Of a DNA stretch of 64,000 bases, positions 43,700 through 57,099 are shown piece by piece. Both the position numbers and the translations under genes were made by a program. The number at the start of each line of letters is the position of its first letter. Positions within the stretch are counted from its first letter, which is position 1. The notes under the pieces were generated by a model. It had not been told where the DNA came from and did not search any database. It worked only from the letters and a program-made list of their open reading frames with translations. This DNA is from Blasia pusilla. Its lineage: Eukaryota > Marchantiophyta > Marchantiopsida > Blasiales. Location: contig CM114274.1 of the NCBI GenBank assembly GCA_050084515.1, positions 36,208,001 to 36,272,000 of the forward strand. The letters are read 5' to 3'.

Positions 43700-46600
43700 A
43701 CAAACATAGGAGCAACTAAAAAAATTTCCATCCTTCAATGAGTATTAAATATCATATAGATTATTATCAGATAATACGAATCCTCTGAAAATACTAATCC
43801 ATCCTCGGTTGTTAATGGGAACCTGAGCCTGGGCCGGATGCACTCCAGCTTGTTGTAGGGGCCAGGGAATCAAGAGACGAATTGGCCATCCATAGGCTTG
43901 GAGCTTAGTACAATAAATGTGACCTAGAGCAATATCCCTGCTACCGTCAACATTCATTGTTGTTCGAGATGCTCAAATTTTCCTCAAGAAGTCCCAAAAT
44001 TTGTGAAAATGCGGATTGGTTTCCAAAAAAATTGTGGAACCCATTCCGCTTGCCATGGGTGCCAACCCCATCCACTCATGATTTCAAGGTCACAACCATG
44101 AGGAGACTAGTCCATCCACCTAGCCAATTTTCCAAAATATCCACCATTATTTTAAAGTCATTTAATCTTCTAACCCTCCTCTGGATTTTAAAGGCAACTT
44201 TTATAGCGCAAAAGCAAAAAAGGTTGTAGATCTGTTGCCCACCATCTATCAATTATGACAAAAAGTTCTGACCGGAAATGACAAGTAGACGGTGACCTTC
44301 TAATTCTTGGAAGTTCCAAAACCGATCGATCACGGACGTGGAGGCCCACGTGTTCCCGCAGGTACCTGCACCTGTCGTTACCGGTCATTTGTCCAAAAAT
44401 AGATGGTCGTGACGGTGCTTTGTTATTGGGACCGGCTATGACATACTATCGCAGGTGTGCACCGGCTACTGTCGGTTCCCACATGAAGAGACTTGGTCCA
44501 TTTTAGTGCCTCTTGGAAAATCGAACCCTATTATCAGCGTTTCTCTCACAGTTAATAATGAGGTGTCTGATATGGCTGACGAGAAACCGATTAGCATGGG
44601 CGTTCTTTGTTATGAATCGTACTCGTACTGGCATTGATGTGATGACAAGCCAGCAAATTGAAAGATTTTGGAAATTTTAAAGATTGTGTGATAGTGATTT
44701 CCTTTGTAAAATTCCACAACAGTGGCTGGAACTTGGAGAGAACTCTCAAGTGGGTTCCTGGCTATTCGCAGTCAGTAAACTTAGTGCAGGCTAGTCAAAT
44801 GTATCTTTGTAGAGCCTTTGAACAGCATGTCTGGAATAGAAACGCTGGCGGTCGAGTCATCTGGCTCGAGGCATCTTCGTCCCGGGAGAACCAGCGCCAT
44901 CAGCTTAGCTAGCCTGTTGAAATTGCAAATTCCCACCTCACCTGAAACATCCTGAGAAAAGTTGCTGCGAAGTACACTATTTCTTTGTCTCTTTGTATTT
45001 TGGTGTAAGGAACTGGCTGAAGTTGGATTTTGCTGATGTATAAACAATAGGGAACATCCTGGTTTCGCCAGACAATTCACCTGGACTCTGCTCCAGACGA
45101 CCATTAGAATTATTCACAAAAGAGATCAGTGGCATTTTCAAACAGGAGTTTGTTCCTCAATATTGGCTTTGATGAGTATAAATACCAAGGATCAGTAAGA
45201 CCAAGAACAATCATACTTCAATTCAGTATTGATCAAATACTCTCCAGAATGCATTTTCACAGAAAGGCCATAATTTCAGAACAGAAGCTAGTTTGTTGAA
45301 TCTGTGGAACTTTACTATGGAGACCAATGTAGTCTCCTATGAGAATGCTAAGGGAATCATCTGGGACAGATATTTAAACAACTCCATGACGGTGAAGGAA
45401 ATGGTACTCTGTTGGAAGGATATCTGAGATTACTAATTGGTCTCTAAACCTTTGCCTTTGTCCACCACTTTATCTTGCCTCCTACGTTCAACTGCTTCCA
45501 TTGTTTCTTCAAATGATTTCTGGACAGCAAAAGCAGAGCGAAAATGTCAGGACAAACTGAATACAGGCCACCTGAATCCATAGTACAGGTCCTCGTTAGT
45601 TGCATACAGTTAACTCTGAGATGGTTATATGCCATTTCCCCTGGCATACATATCTCTTGGTATAAGTGACTCACCGAATTTTACTACAGGCTTCACAAGA
45701 GTGGGTGGGGAAAGAAGTATTATCATCTACTTCAGAAGCTGTGTCTGTAATTCCGTAACTGAAACCCAGGCATGATATTGACCATCCAGCTGGTTGGTCG
45801 CCTTCCTATTCACAAAGTGAGTGATGAGAGGTTGACTACCAATAACTGCAATCGCTCTTCCTTTTTCTACATTTTAGTGGGCAAGAGCAGCCCTCAGATG
45901 TCTACACATTGCTGGTGCTATGGCGCTTCTACCAACGTGCTCGGAGTCCGGAAGGATGATAGCAGACCAGAGTCTCTTCTCAAGAAGATTCATAGGTCTC
46001 CACAAATTTCTGATGGAAGCAAACTGGGGTTAAAGAGTGCCCAGACATTTCTGCTCTGCTCATACATGTGGCTCCCACCACGCCAGATGGTCACCAAAAC
46101 AAACCAGCTTGGAAGTGAAGAACATTCTGAATATAAAGAAAAAAATTCCAGATTTTGGTCTGGGAAACATTCCCTGCAAGACAATGTATGTAAGCTCCAT
46201 TCCCTAAAGCTCCATGTGGACCCTGAAAACTATTTCGTGACAGGTCCAATAGATGGCAGTTAGCGTAGATTCAGGTTCAACCGATTTGAATTCCAAAGTT
46301 GCATCTCTTTTGGGAAACATCTCTCGTAAGTACCTCAGGATCCTGAACTCCACACTCGAGATTGTGTTTGTTCAGCAGTAGTCGTCTAGGACCTTTGAAT
46401 ATGGACCCAACTCCCTGGGTGATTGAGGAGTCTACCTCCCAGTAAGTGTATGACAGGAAGCCTTCTCACATAGACTGAGTTCTTGTCAACTCCTCACTTC
46501 TATAGTAAGCCAGATGATCAAAGGAGTGACCTCAAATTCCATGACAATTGGGCAGTACTTGATGATCATGAGTTGTGTTCCCTGGGTGACCACTCAATTC

Positions 46601-47780
46601 TAAGAAGTCCGTTGGCTCAGCAATCCTCAATGCTCAAGGATCACAAATCATGAGCAAAAGAATTGCCGATGTTGAAACCTCAATTAGGTTCCAAGACTTC
46701 TTCGATCATCTTGTTCTCAAATCACAGCCCAAACGGATCAGGCTCATGACAAAGATTCCTGGTTGAATTCAAATCAAGTTTCTAAAACCCTAAAGTTTGC
46801 TTAAGGTTTGATATTTACGAGTTTTGGAACACAATTCCAATCAGCGGCACTTTTGGGGTCTATCCGCAATTCGACCCCTACTCTTAAGAAGGCATATTTC
46901 CCTTGTAACTCTTTTGTGTGGCTAAGGAAGCGTCAAGAAAGAGGTTAATCACCCCAAGAACTACGGAAACAGGACTTCGGGTAACAGTTGCGCGCTCTCC
47001 AACATGACTTGGCGATCAGCTCTACTTCACTATTCAAGTATTCACTATGCAACTGCCGCTTTTAAGACCACAGGTAGGCCGTTCTCTCAATCTTCTGCAC
47101 ACGTCTAAAAATTTGCCCGATCAGAATGGTGCGAGTGCAGAAGTGGGATACTTACCCCGGTATTCCGAGTCTTCCAAACACCTTCAAAAGCTTTGTCAAC
47201 AGTTGTGAAGCCTACCACCGCAACCCTACATCATATTGCTGTGGGATGAGAATCAACGCATGCATCGTGGTCGTCTTCACTATTGCAATCAAATGCATGA
47301 TGTTCCATCAGACAGAAGAGATTTGCATAGAGAGATTCTGTAATCCTGTGGTGCTGTAGATGTACCAATTTTAAAATTTCAAACTGTTGTCCAGGAAGTA
47401 CGCAAACACTTAATAGGTCCAAGATCCCCGTCTGACTATGAACGTAATGCAGCAATAGAAGCAGCTTGAGAACTACTTTTTCAAAGCCCTGCCATTTACC
47501 CGAAGGATCTGAAACCAAACGCTTGTAGGTCCAAGACCTCCGTCTAAATCTGACTTTAAGCTGACACAACCCATCGAAGGGCCTGGGACGAGCCCTTGAA
47601 GATAACAAACAAGGGAACTCTGGGAGTTGAGAACCAAGATGGATGCACACAACTGGTCAGGAACAATATCTCCAATCACCTCCGATAGATAAAATGTCAG
47701 CTAAACCTAGAAGATCTAAAGAACATGGGTCTGGGCTACGAACACACGCTGAGTAAAATCAAGGCGTTGAGAGAGGAATC
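43700..47780. other. No gene recognised
   Basis: From 44640 to 47750 composition is more balanced and splice-like signals are frequent, so unrecognised exons of an adjoining gene or long UTRs are possible. The open frames at 45772-46263 (+) and 47650-47231 (-) show no known domain. A perfect 12-bp palindrome GCAGGTACCTGC is at 44358-44369. Confidence 0.4.
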
Positions 47781-47839
47781 AACGGAACAGGTACGCACGC
47801 TGAAGAAGAGAAGCTGTAGGAGGAATGAAGAATGGCTGA

Positions 47840-48322
47840 TCACGATAAAAAAAGAGGAAGAGTGCCGAAAGTAACCCACATGAAGATGAGACCGTGAAAA
47901 AGGTAGTCCGATCGGCTAAAACCGAGAGAGAATTTCCATCGCCACTGAAAGGATGATCTGGTTCTTCCACCGGAGTAGAAAGTCTCATGAAATGGTTCTT
48001 GCCGGTAAGCTCCCCTGTACGCATCTCCTCCGCCATTTCCTCCTCGATATGCGTCATTGGACCCCCTTGTCTCTTGTCTTGCTCTATAATTAAGGCCGGC
48101 CCTCCCCTCCCTGTTATACACCGATCGTTTCTTCTCGTCGCTCAACACCTCATAAGCCTCCGACAGTTCCTTGAATTTCTGGCCCGCAGCGTGTCTGTGT
48201 TGTTCAGACGAATTGATGTGTCTGTCAGGGTGGAATTTCAGCGCAAGCTTGCGGAAAGCTTTTTTCACTTCCGATGAATTTGCATCTCGACTGACTCCTA
48301 ACACTTTGTAGTAGTCTGTCAT
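47840..48322 (-). CDS. Small DnaJ (Hsp40) protein with C-terminal membrane segment
   Basis: One uninterrupted frame of 160 residues. Residues 1-70 form a complete J domain: [18 protein letters not shown], the catalytic H-P-D at 31-33 and E-A-Y-E-V-L-S-D. It stimulates the ATPase of an Hsp70 partner. A Gly/Arg/Tyr-rich linker covers about 85-115, and a hydrophobic segment at about 138-158 should span a membrane. The layout (J domain, G-rich linker, hydrophobic tail) resembles a family of plant DnaJ proteins of about 200 residues. The frame here stops right after the hydrophobic segment, so the C-terminal tail may be on an undetected exon or lost. The start is clear because the J domain begins at once. 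The position of the organellar or ER membrane is not readable. Confidence 0.85.
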   Translation of the reverse strand: MTDYYKVLGVSRDANSSEVKKAFRKLALKFHPDRHINSSEQHRHAAGQKFKELSEAYEVLSDEKKRSVYNREGRAGLNYRARQETRGSNDAYRGGNGGGDAYRGAYRQEPFHETFYSGGRTRSSFQWRWKFSLGFSRSDYLFHGLIFMWVTFGTLPLFLS

Positions 48323-49190
48323 CCTTCACTCTTCTCTTGCACGTCTGGACTCTCGACCATCTCTGGTCTCCTAGTAACTGATTTCGAGACCCCGTAGGTT
48401 AGACTCACTTTCTTTTTCCTCTGATCTTCCAGTGCGTATCGATGGCAAGACCTCCAGACTCAACTGGGGAAGCGATTCTGAAGGAAATTCAAAAAATCCA
48501 AGCAGATCCTTCACTACTTCGCGAATGAGACACAAATGTGAATTTGGAGCCACTGCATGATTGCGGAGACTGAAACGAAATTCGCATCTCCGTCCGATCC
48601 TAACCCTTCCATTAACCTTCCGCACGGACAATCAGGGAGTAATGCAGATTCTTTTCTCCCATCCGCGTTCGTCACCCCGAGATTGCATCCTCACATCTCA
48701 TGGCAACGAGTTCCCAGACAGAAATTCCGTGTAAGACGGGAATCAAATGCACGACATTCAGATTCAGCCTGCACTCCGTGGCACACTCCAACTCCAAAGT
48801 AAGGCTCCACATCTACGCCAGGCTAACATCCGGCCACGTAGGAGACTATCACTCCTGGGCTACGAGCCCGCTCGGCTCCATTTCTTCAGGAGAAATTGCA
48901 GCAATACATGACGAAAATCACGCGATCCTCATCTGAAGCAGTCCACTTTGCAAGGGCCTCACACCAATCAGACACCGACACTAGTCCTAAAGATTCAGCG
49001 CATGCGAATCAACTGCGAACGACTCAAATCTCAGGGATGGTTCGCCAAAGGCAGCGGATTCTACGCATTGCTCTGCAAACTTCGTGTTTTGCAACAAATG
49101 CTTTGCACACCTTCTCCATCTTTAGAAAAATAAAAAATATAATTAATTCTTCTTTACCTCAAACTAAAATAAAAATTGCTCCAATAATTA
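48323..49190. other. Upstream region of the DnaJ gene; possible divergent transcript
   Basis: A plus-strand ATG at 48442 opens 28 codons (M-A-R-P-P-D-S-T-G-E-A-I-L-K-E-I-Q-K-I-Q) before a stop, 120 bp from the DnaJ start. It could be a uORF or a first exon of a divergent gene, but no following exon was recognised. The rest holds only short frames. Confidence 0.3.
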
Positions 49191-49194
49191 GTGT

Positions 49195-49345
49195 ATAACT
49201 AATAGCTAAGAGAAGAAATTAAAAGAAATTTAAAATTTTTTTATGTATGAAATATTTTCTTGTTATCCAATTGTCATGTATCAAAACATAAAATATTTGC
49301 AAATCAAGAAAGAATTCTTTCATAATATTATATATATTATGAACA
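49195..49345 (-). mobile_element. Helitron-like element fragment, copy 3
   Basis: On the minus strand it matches the 5' half and middle of the 29.3 kb copy (TTTGCAAAT, GATACATGACA-like, AAAATATTTC). The 3' hairpin and CTAG end are missing. Confidence 0.5.
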
Positions 49346-49599
49346 TCTATAATGTAAAATCCCTTCACATGAGCACTAAGAAGTATTTGTTTTGTTTATC
49401 ATTATTTCATTTTCACTTTCCATTATGATGAGCCAGAAGACATATCCAAGCATAATGTATTAAAAAAAGGACATATAAAAAGGAAAGGAAATAATACCCC
49501 TAGAAGAGGAGGAGGCAAGTACTGCAAAAATGAGTGAAGAAAAGCTAACTCAACGAGCAAATGTGACACGAACACTCACTTATGATTGATCAAACATGA

Positions 49600-50280
49600 A
49601 TGGACGATGAGATGAATAGCCACCAACTCTAGCCCCAACTACTTTTGCTTGACGTGTCAATCCTAACGCTCATGCGCGTTGTAATGCCACCGAGATACAT
49701 TCTAAAAAAGTTGTGACAATGGAGAAAGAACTATGAGAAGGGGCGAGTTGATGATTCTCGAGGGAATGGTGAGCAAATGTTTCTTGGAAAATATGAAAAG
49801 ACACATGTAAGTGCCCAGAAACTTCCACTACAAAAGGAACAAATCTATCAGTCATATATCTTAATGCATAATTTACTCCTAGATTCTTGCTATTGCATCA
49901 TCCATTTATTATGTGTAGTCCTACAAACCAAGCCAAAACGTGTTGGATCAACTAACACCACGCCACTCAATAGAAAAAAGCCGGCTTGAACAAGACAAGG
50001 TCAACTCATTGATGAGAGGTTGATTATGTAATAGAAGGTAGGACATGTAATTGGTCTTGCCCAATGATATACCTTGCAGCACAAGCCATTGATGCTTTTG
50101 CTTATTTGATCACATCATGGATTGTCGTTTGTTCTCCATCATGCTTACATCAAAGAATGTGGATAAGCTTTGCATTAATGGCCTCCTTGCATACACAATT
50201 AGGCATAACTTTAAGAGAAGGATGAAGAAGTCCACTGTGTAATCGCAAAGCTATTGATTCAAAAGATGTCATTAAAAAAA
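49600..50280 (-). pseudogene. C-terminal domain of a reverse-transcriptase-type element, copy 2
   Basis: Homologous over its length to 33690-34294: E-R/Q-T-T-I-H-D-V-I, Q-L-H-V-L-P-S, V-D-L-V, then V-P-F-V-V-E-V-S-G-H-L-H and T-T-F-L-E-C-I-S-V-A-L-Q-R-A. Several stops interrupt the frame. An extra 130 bp upstream gives L-K-L-C-L-I-V/N-C-V-C-K-E-A-I-N-A-type sequence, probably the region between reverse transcriptase and this domain. No reverse-transcriptase core is present. Confidence 0.55.
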
Positions 50281-50289
50281 ATATAGATA

Positions 50290-52670
50290 CACTCTAGAAC
50301 CCATGCATAAGATCATCTGATTGTGCAAAGTTATATTGGCACACTTTATTGAGTGCAATTCACTTGGATTGATCCCATGGAGGAATTATGAGAAAGGGTG
50401 AGCATAGGGATGATGGGGTCCAAAGATAACAACCACAAAAATAGAAAATTAAAATTAGAGTTTTCAACATTCTCAGACTAACTTTGGTCCTTCCTCAAGA
50501 AAAGGAATCTTGGAATTCCCCTAAAATTCTTGCCCCCAAAGAAGAAAAAAAATTGTAGGGAAGAGAATCCAAGATAACTCAAAGGATTATCCATATTGAT
50601 ATCCCTCGAATGTATTTGAAATCTAAGAGCTCATCAAAGCCTAGATGGTGGGAAGAAGGAAAATGTTCCATTAATAAATTGTAGAAAATTGCAAGCATCA
50701 CATCTTAAACTATTTCTAAGCCCAAAAAGAATAGGTTTGAGAACATTTGGTATAGTGAGGACATTACATCTCACCCTACGTAAGAGAACTACTGCATGTT
50801 ATCTCATGTATAGATTTTCTCCAAGGATTGGCCATCTAAGTATTGATTTCCTATATATGTTGGGACATATCTTTACAATCCATTCAATCCCTCTACAATC
50901 CTTCCAACATAAAGTCCAAGAAGGGTTCTTTGTTTATCTCTAATTTAATGTCTCGTGATACAACAATTATTGTTATTATATATATAAACTCAATCGAGCG
51001 ATTGGATAGTGATTCAATTTTTAGGGAATTTCTTTAGGATGATCGTGTTCAAAGTATTGAGAAGAAATCAAAAAATATAACACTTCACCTTATTCCTCTT
51101 CAAGAAACCGATATGGAGTTACAAATTTACATGCGTTTGTGGAAAAGATACATGCCCCAAAAAATTGATTATTGAGGCGATGTAGCTTGAATCTCATTAT
51201 GACTGTAGAAATTGTCATTACGGCCTCTACAGGTGCCATATGGTATGAATGTTGGTTGTTGGTGGCTCCACGCCGTTTTTTTCCACTATGGACGTGGAAC
51301 GCATGCAACGCAAAAGTATCACTACATTGCATGTTGAGGGTGGATAAACCTGACACTATGAAGGTCCTCCACTAATGTTGCCTGGTTTCATAGGACAGCG
51401 TGTGGAAGTAGACGACATTGTCATGGAAACCGCCATTTAGGGTACTCCCTATTCCTCATCCTTGGTGATCTTCATAACATCCCGCATGGAGGTTGACCAC
51501 ACCTAGATGGGCGAACAAACAAAGAAACTTGGCAACCATCAAGAAATTTCTACGAGCAATGGAAGACAGAGCAGATTCAATTTTCAGTGTTGGTTCATGT
51601 CCCGCCCCCAAAGTTGTTACGTTCGTGATTCCGTTCATGGAGAGTTACACCATTCCTCACTACTTTATTTTCCATCTCCGTTCAGTCCCTTAGGCTCTAC
51701 TTCATTGTTGGGTTTGTTCTTACTCTTCTCATCTTCGTTCTTTGTTACTTCCTACCTTTTCATCAGATTTGCCACCTCATATTCCACCCAAGAAAAACAA
51801 CCAATTGGTACCTCTAATGGAAAGTTGATTGCCATCACCACATCATATCCTATCATGCTATCTCTCATGTAACATAATGTTATCAACCAACAAAGTGGAA
51901 ACTCAATAAAAAAATGCTCAAGGAAGTTTTAGGATCTGTGTTTCTTCTCCTACTTTGTCCACAAGTCACAAGATGCCGGGAAATAATATCTTGAGACATA
52001 TTAAAACCTGAACGCGTCCAATGACAGAGATGGTGTGAAAATCTTGAAAGAGATATGATATACCAGCAGTGAATGCTGATCTAATTTTTTTTCTCAAAAA
52101 AACCTTGAAGATCACTATATATAGTAAATTATGAAAACTTTGTGAATTGCTTTCTTGAGCAATACATTGTGAAAGAAGTGGAAGGAATTTTAAAAAGAAA
52201 ATCACATAGAAAGCATGAGAAAATATTGAACTCTACAATCTCCAAAGTGATTTGATTTCCATCAAGTTCATTCAAACTAGCTTGGAGGTCAGAAATCATT
52301 CCATACTAGTAGAGGGTCGGTATCATAATTCCTCAAGAAAGGTGGGCTTCACAACATGTGTGACAGAGATTGACAACCTAATCGAGTGTTGTTGGGGAGA
52401 CAAGAGGGAGGTTCATATGAAGGCCTAAATAGTATGATTTCTCTTCACTTGGAGGAGAATGATGTGACCGAAAAAGAGTACATAAGTTTTCATTGATATA
52501 TAGTGGGTATGGCTTTTAACCCACCTATAACTAAAGTAGTGGGAAGACTATCAATTAAAAAAAATGAGAAAGTGAGTCTAACAAAAAAAATTACAATAAT
52601 TATCTTTTCTGAATATGACCTCAATTAGGAGTATGTTACAATTTTAGGCATGAATATGCCATTTGAAATA
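50290..52670. other. No gene recognised
   Basis: AT-rich with short unrelated frames (for example 51507-51872). No domain, RNA gene or transposon end was identified. Confidence 0.45.
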
Positions 52671-52676
52671 ACTAGT

Positions 52677-55400
52677 TCATGGTTCTGGTGCAAATGTCTC
52701 GCTTTGTGCGGTTTGCACATGCTCAGTGCCTAAGCGTCGAAGCTCCTCAGTTGAGCCCCAAAGCGGCACCTCTCCTCCACGGATTGATGCGGCTACCATG
52801 ACACTCCTCTGGATAGAAATGTCAGGAACAAGATTATCCTCTGCATGGACATGTCCCTCAATCAAATCACTAGGCCAAGTGATGGCACTGCTAAATGCAA
52901 CTAAGGTCGCCATCTCTCCTACCCGTTGCTCAATCTCTGCACCTGTGAATCGAATGGGTAATGAGCTAAGGCGCCCATCACCTGACTGCCATTCTGGTCT
53001 CTAGGACGCTGACTCTTCCTAGTAATCCAAGGAAAACCCCATTGGGTATAACACTACTCCACCAACCAAGATGTCGTAAGACGTCGTAAGACTCTACATT
53101 AGTCACTATCGCCTTGGCTCGCACCACGGACTCATCTGTAGGATGTCCCGGGAGAATCCTCACCATGACCTCCTATCGGGTGATATATTGTGTGGTACTC
53201 GCTCCACCCAAGGATGTCTGTATCCGAAATGGATAACGCTCCACATCGGCTCTTGTCAAGCCCAATCCTCTAAATGACGCTTTCCCCAACATCACGGGTT
53301 GCGCTCCTCAATCCAACAAGACGCGCTGCGGACTAAAAGCTCTACCTCCGAGACTCACCAATTGGAAGACCTCTCCTCTATTATCCAGCAACACAACACC
53401 AAGAGAAGCCATGGCACGCTCTATCGCTGGTCTAGCGGGCATTTTTGCCATCCTAGCAGCCGCAGCCTGCCATGAATTTGACTAGACGGCCCCAACATCC
53501 GCTCCAAGGGCAGGTCCATCACCTCCTCTGCAATCACCTCTGAATGTGATGTAGGAACTCCAACTCCACACTCACATAGCGTAGTGGCCAGCCAAAAAAC
53601 CTCGGTGGACGTACCTCCCAACGTCATAACATCGAAAGCAGAAAAGAAATGAGCGCGGTACACAACGGTGGCCGCCCCCAACAACGTGCTCGACACATGC
53701 CCCTCCTAAGCATCAGCAATAGGAGTCGTCGCACTCGCTTCTCCCATCACCCTACGTGCCTGCACACCAACAACATCACCAACTCTCCAGGAATTCTGAT
53801 TAGGACCCATCGAAGGGGTACCCATCGCCTCGGACAACATGAAAGACTGAGGAAGCCAGGAAATAGACTAGGCTTCCCCTTCTCCCATCGAGGGGAAGCC
53901 TAGTTTGTTTCTGGCTTCCCCTCAATGTGGATCTAACTCTGCGGCTGCTCCACGCGTCACAATTGCGGCGGCCTCCATCTAGGCAACCCCGCACATCAAC
54001 CAGGATCCTCCATATCTCTGGTTGCTCCATATGATGTTGATGCCACGGATCCGGCATCGAGTAACCTCAATGCCATAGCGGCAATATGCTCTTGTAGCTG
54101 CTGTATCTGAGCAACCATCCTAGCCTCATGCCCGGTGTCTCCCTCGACGCTTCTAGGTGGTGGGACTCTACCTCCTCCACGGGCAGCTCCACCACCCTGT
54201 CGGGCAACTCCAACTCCTTGTCCCCCAATAGGACACCAGATGCACGATCTCTAGGCCCACCCGGACTGGCTACTCGCTCTGGTGCCCTCTTTGGCCCTCG
54301 ATTAGGACGTAACTTAGGGTGTAAACTGAAACACCTAGCGCGTGTATGACCATACCTCTGACAATAATCACACTGATAATCTCTTGGTGCAGCACCATCT
54401 TCTCCGCCATGCTGAGGCACACGTCTATGACCCTGACAAGTGCAATCGTGCTGATGATGGGCTCTACCACATGACCAACAAGTAATGGTAGGCAACTACT
54501 GCTGAGCCGCATATGAAGGCGGAGGTCTCTGTGGCACGGCCTCCCGGTATCCTCCTTGAGCTCGTGGTGCCACAGTTGACCTATCTTGGAGTCCACGTTG
54601 TTGCACATGTGGTGCAGAAAATTGTGACTGCTCTCGCCCAAAACCTATGGTGGCTACGCTCTCCTCCGCCATGTTGTGCTCAATGTTCTCGAAGGAGGTG
54701 TTCATAAGAAGTACCCCCTCCCGCATCCGTGTCCGTAGGGTCCGTCCGGCATCGCGTACCATGATTGGATAGCCTGAGCCTCTATCATCCCCTGAGTGAT
54801 GTTGATCAACCAGCGCAAGCGAGTGTAAGCCTCACGCAAACTCTCAACCGGGCGCCTCTAGAAGTTGTGGATGCTCATCAACTTCTCCGCCCGTACCCAT
54901 TGGTAGCTCGCCCTGAACTAGCGAAGAACTCAACCACGGGGTTGAACTTGGGACGAATCCGACTAGACGGTGCAACTGCTCTAGTGCGAGTGATCCCTCC
55001 TAAAACATCACTAGTGGAAGAGGAAGTAACCTCTCATGACTCCTCCTCCTCATCTAGGAATGGCTCCGGCAATGATAGATAGTGTGAGTCATAGTAGAGT
55101 CGCCATGCCTCAATAACCTGGTCATATTTGTGGGAGAGCTCATGGTACTCGTCCATGGGTGCTCCCTCTAAATGCTGGAACATACCATTCCATGATGAAA
55201 GCGGGTTGAACTCTCTAGAGTTCCTAGCTCGATGGGAGTCACACCAACTCCTAAACTCCGCAATGAAGTCGTGTAGCTCTATAGTGCCTACAACACCCGA
55301 AAACCTACGCGGTCCTCTACCCCGGTCGTCCATCTTGTACGCCCAACTGGTAGGACCACTCAATGTGTGTATGGTGGATCACTAACACACTCCTCTACAT
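52677..55400 (-). pseudogene. Gypsy family G, copy G4: gag and protease, longest copy
   Basis: Read on the minus strand. The gag start (55363-55034) contains G-T-I-E-L-H-D-F-I, W-C-D-S-H and F-Q-H-L-E-G-A-P-M-D-E-Y. An R-M-R-E-G-V-L-L block (54762-54496) follows. Two zinc knuckles follow near 54490-54330, C-W-S-C-G...C and C-D-Y-C-Q-R-Y-G-H-T-R-A-R-C (canonical CX2CX4HX4C). A linker (53696-53421) matches G1 and G2. In the retropepsin region near 53310 the catalytic triplet reads D-stop-G, followed by A-Q-P-V-M-L-G-K. The frame at 53166-52978 includes I-V-T-N-V-E-S-Y-D-V-L. Multiple frameshifts and stops are present. Pol beyond protease is cut off at about 52680. It supplies the best template for the family's gag. 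Confidence 0.8.
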
Positions 55401-57090
55401 GCTCCCCCTCATTTGAAGACGATACAAAAGGAGATCGAGGTGGTATCTCACGTGGAGACCCTCAAAACCTTGCACCACTCCGGGTAAACCCTCCAGAGCT
55501 ACTCTCAGGTCCATTACCTCGCCTCTCAAAATCCCGAAAGGACGCCGTGATGGCCCTTGTTCCCCTCTCACACGATCACTCTCAATCTCGTGAGTAATCC
55601 CTCAATCACTCAAACTAAACATGCGGCACTCAGTCTACACTCTCTCACTGATACGTGTGCTGTGTGGCAACAAGCAACGTGGTGCGACAAATCAACCGAT
55701 CTATCGTCTCATCGACAAACCATCCTCAACTCTGGACATCCCACACAGGTCTATGTCCCCTAAACCCATACATCATCGATGCTCCTAGCATCAACACGAA
55801 ACCCAATATCCCAAATAACTTCCCAATATCCGAAAATCCCTCACACGTGTTGGGTAAGAGACCAAAATGGGTAACCTGATAATAATGTCGATGTCGCTCC
55901 TCGGCAACTGCAAATCTCGACCCCAACTTGGTAGTGAAGACAACTCCTCCAATCAGCAAGTCGTACTCCTCTCGTACTGACGTCGCTTAAACCTCCTCGA
56001 TGTGCGGTGCAGGTCCAACAGTATGGTGCGGCACTGGTAGCGCGGAACGGCTACAAACGGCACGACACTCGGTGGCATACCCTCCTCAATCAGCAATTCA
56101 CACGCTCTGCACCTTAGTGAAAGAGCGGCTCCGCGATTGAGACGGTGCGGTGCGGCCACAAGGGGCACGACGCGAAAATCGGCGGTGCGTTGCGGCTACG
56201 GGCGTCACAACACGGTACTCGATCATCGTCGAGCTGCTACCAATCCCAACATAGCAACATGAAATGAAAACTCAAACACCATAACCCGAGGTCACTTGTC
56301 ATCATTGGTTGATGACGGAACTGCGATGACGGTGGCGGCCAAACCAAAGTACATGGTGGCGGCGCAAGTCTGACAATCAACGGTGGTCGTGGAAGACCCT
56401 TCGCCCCGTAATGGCGGCAATAGCAACCAAAGGGTGGACAACGGCCGAACGCGGCTATGAGCAACGCTAGGCGATGACAGCGGCCGACGGTGGACCGTTG
56501 ATAGTGACGACGGACCATTGATGGTGATGGTTGACCATTGATGGTGACTATGACGGCGACGGCTGGTTTAGTGTTTGAACAATTTAACCCTAAAAATCGC
56601 CTAACAATGGAAGTTTTGCAAGATTGACCATAATTTTTGGCCCGCAACTCCAAATTGCATATTGTTTGTTGCACAGCGTGCACAGCTTTACGATCTACGA
56701 CAGCGTCAAAAAATATTTGGAATCAGACATTCCAGTAAAAACTGACAGGGACTGGTCGTGAAGCCCAATGTCTCTTTCTCCTACACAAAATTTGGCAGTG
56801 CTTCCGCGCTGATTTCTCCCAACGAAAATGTAAAACATGTGAGAACACAAATCAGCAAGCTACATGGTGCTCCCGAGAGCACCGGCATGGGGAAACCCGC
56901 CCCCATACTTAATCCCTATAAAAAAATTGGGCAGCGCTTCCGCGCGCCATTCTTTTACACGAAAAATCGGCAAAGGAAACATCACAATTAAGCGGCTCTT
57001 GCTCCGGTGAGCACTCCCATTAACCGCTGAACGGGGAATACGATCCCCAACCTGCAAAACCAGCGAGTGACCAACGAGCTCCCCCATGAA
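55400..57090 (-). other. Leader of gypsy copy G4, no reading frame
   Basis: Long GC-richer untranslated stretch between the G4 LTR and gag. It includes a 20-bp tandem repeat (56486-56545) and a 136-bp imperfect duplication (about 56780-57050, marked by GCAGTGCTTCCGCGC and GCAGCGCTTCCGCGC). The frame at 56683-56237 is composition-driven. Confidence 0.45.
56486..56545. repeat. Three-unit 20-bp minisatellite
   Basis: Units at 56486, 56506 and 56526 share GACC(A/G)TTGAT(G/A)GT. A degenerate fourth follows. Confidence 0.85.
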
Positions 57091-57099
57091 GCTCTCTCA

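Noticed and set aside
45772-46263. 163-codon plus-strand frame
   Set aside because: No domain, no homologue recalled and no splice context that extends it; treated as chance.
56237-56683. 148-codon minus-strand frame
   Set aside because: Composition-driven in the GC-rich leader of gypsy copy G4, containing the 20-bp minisatellite.
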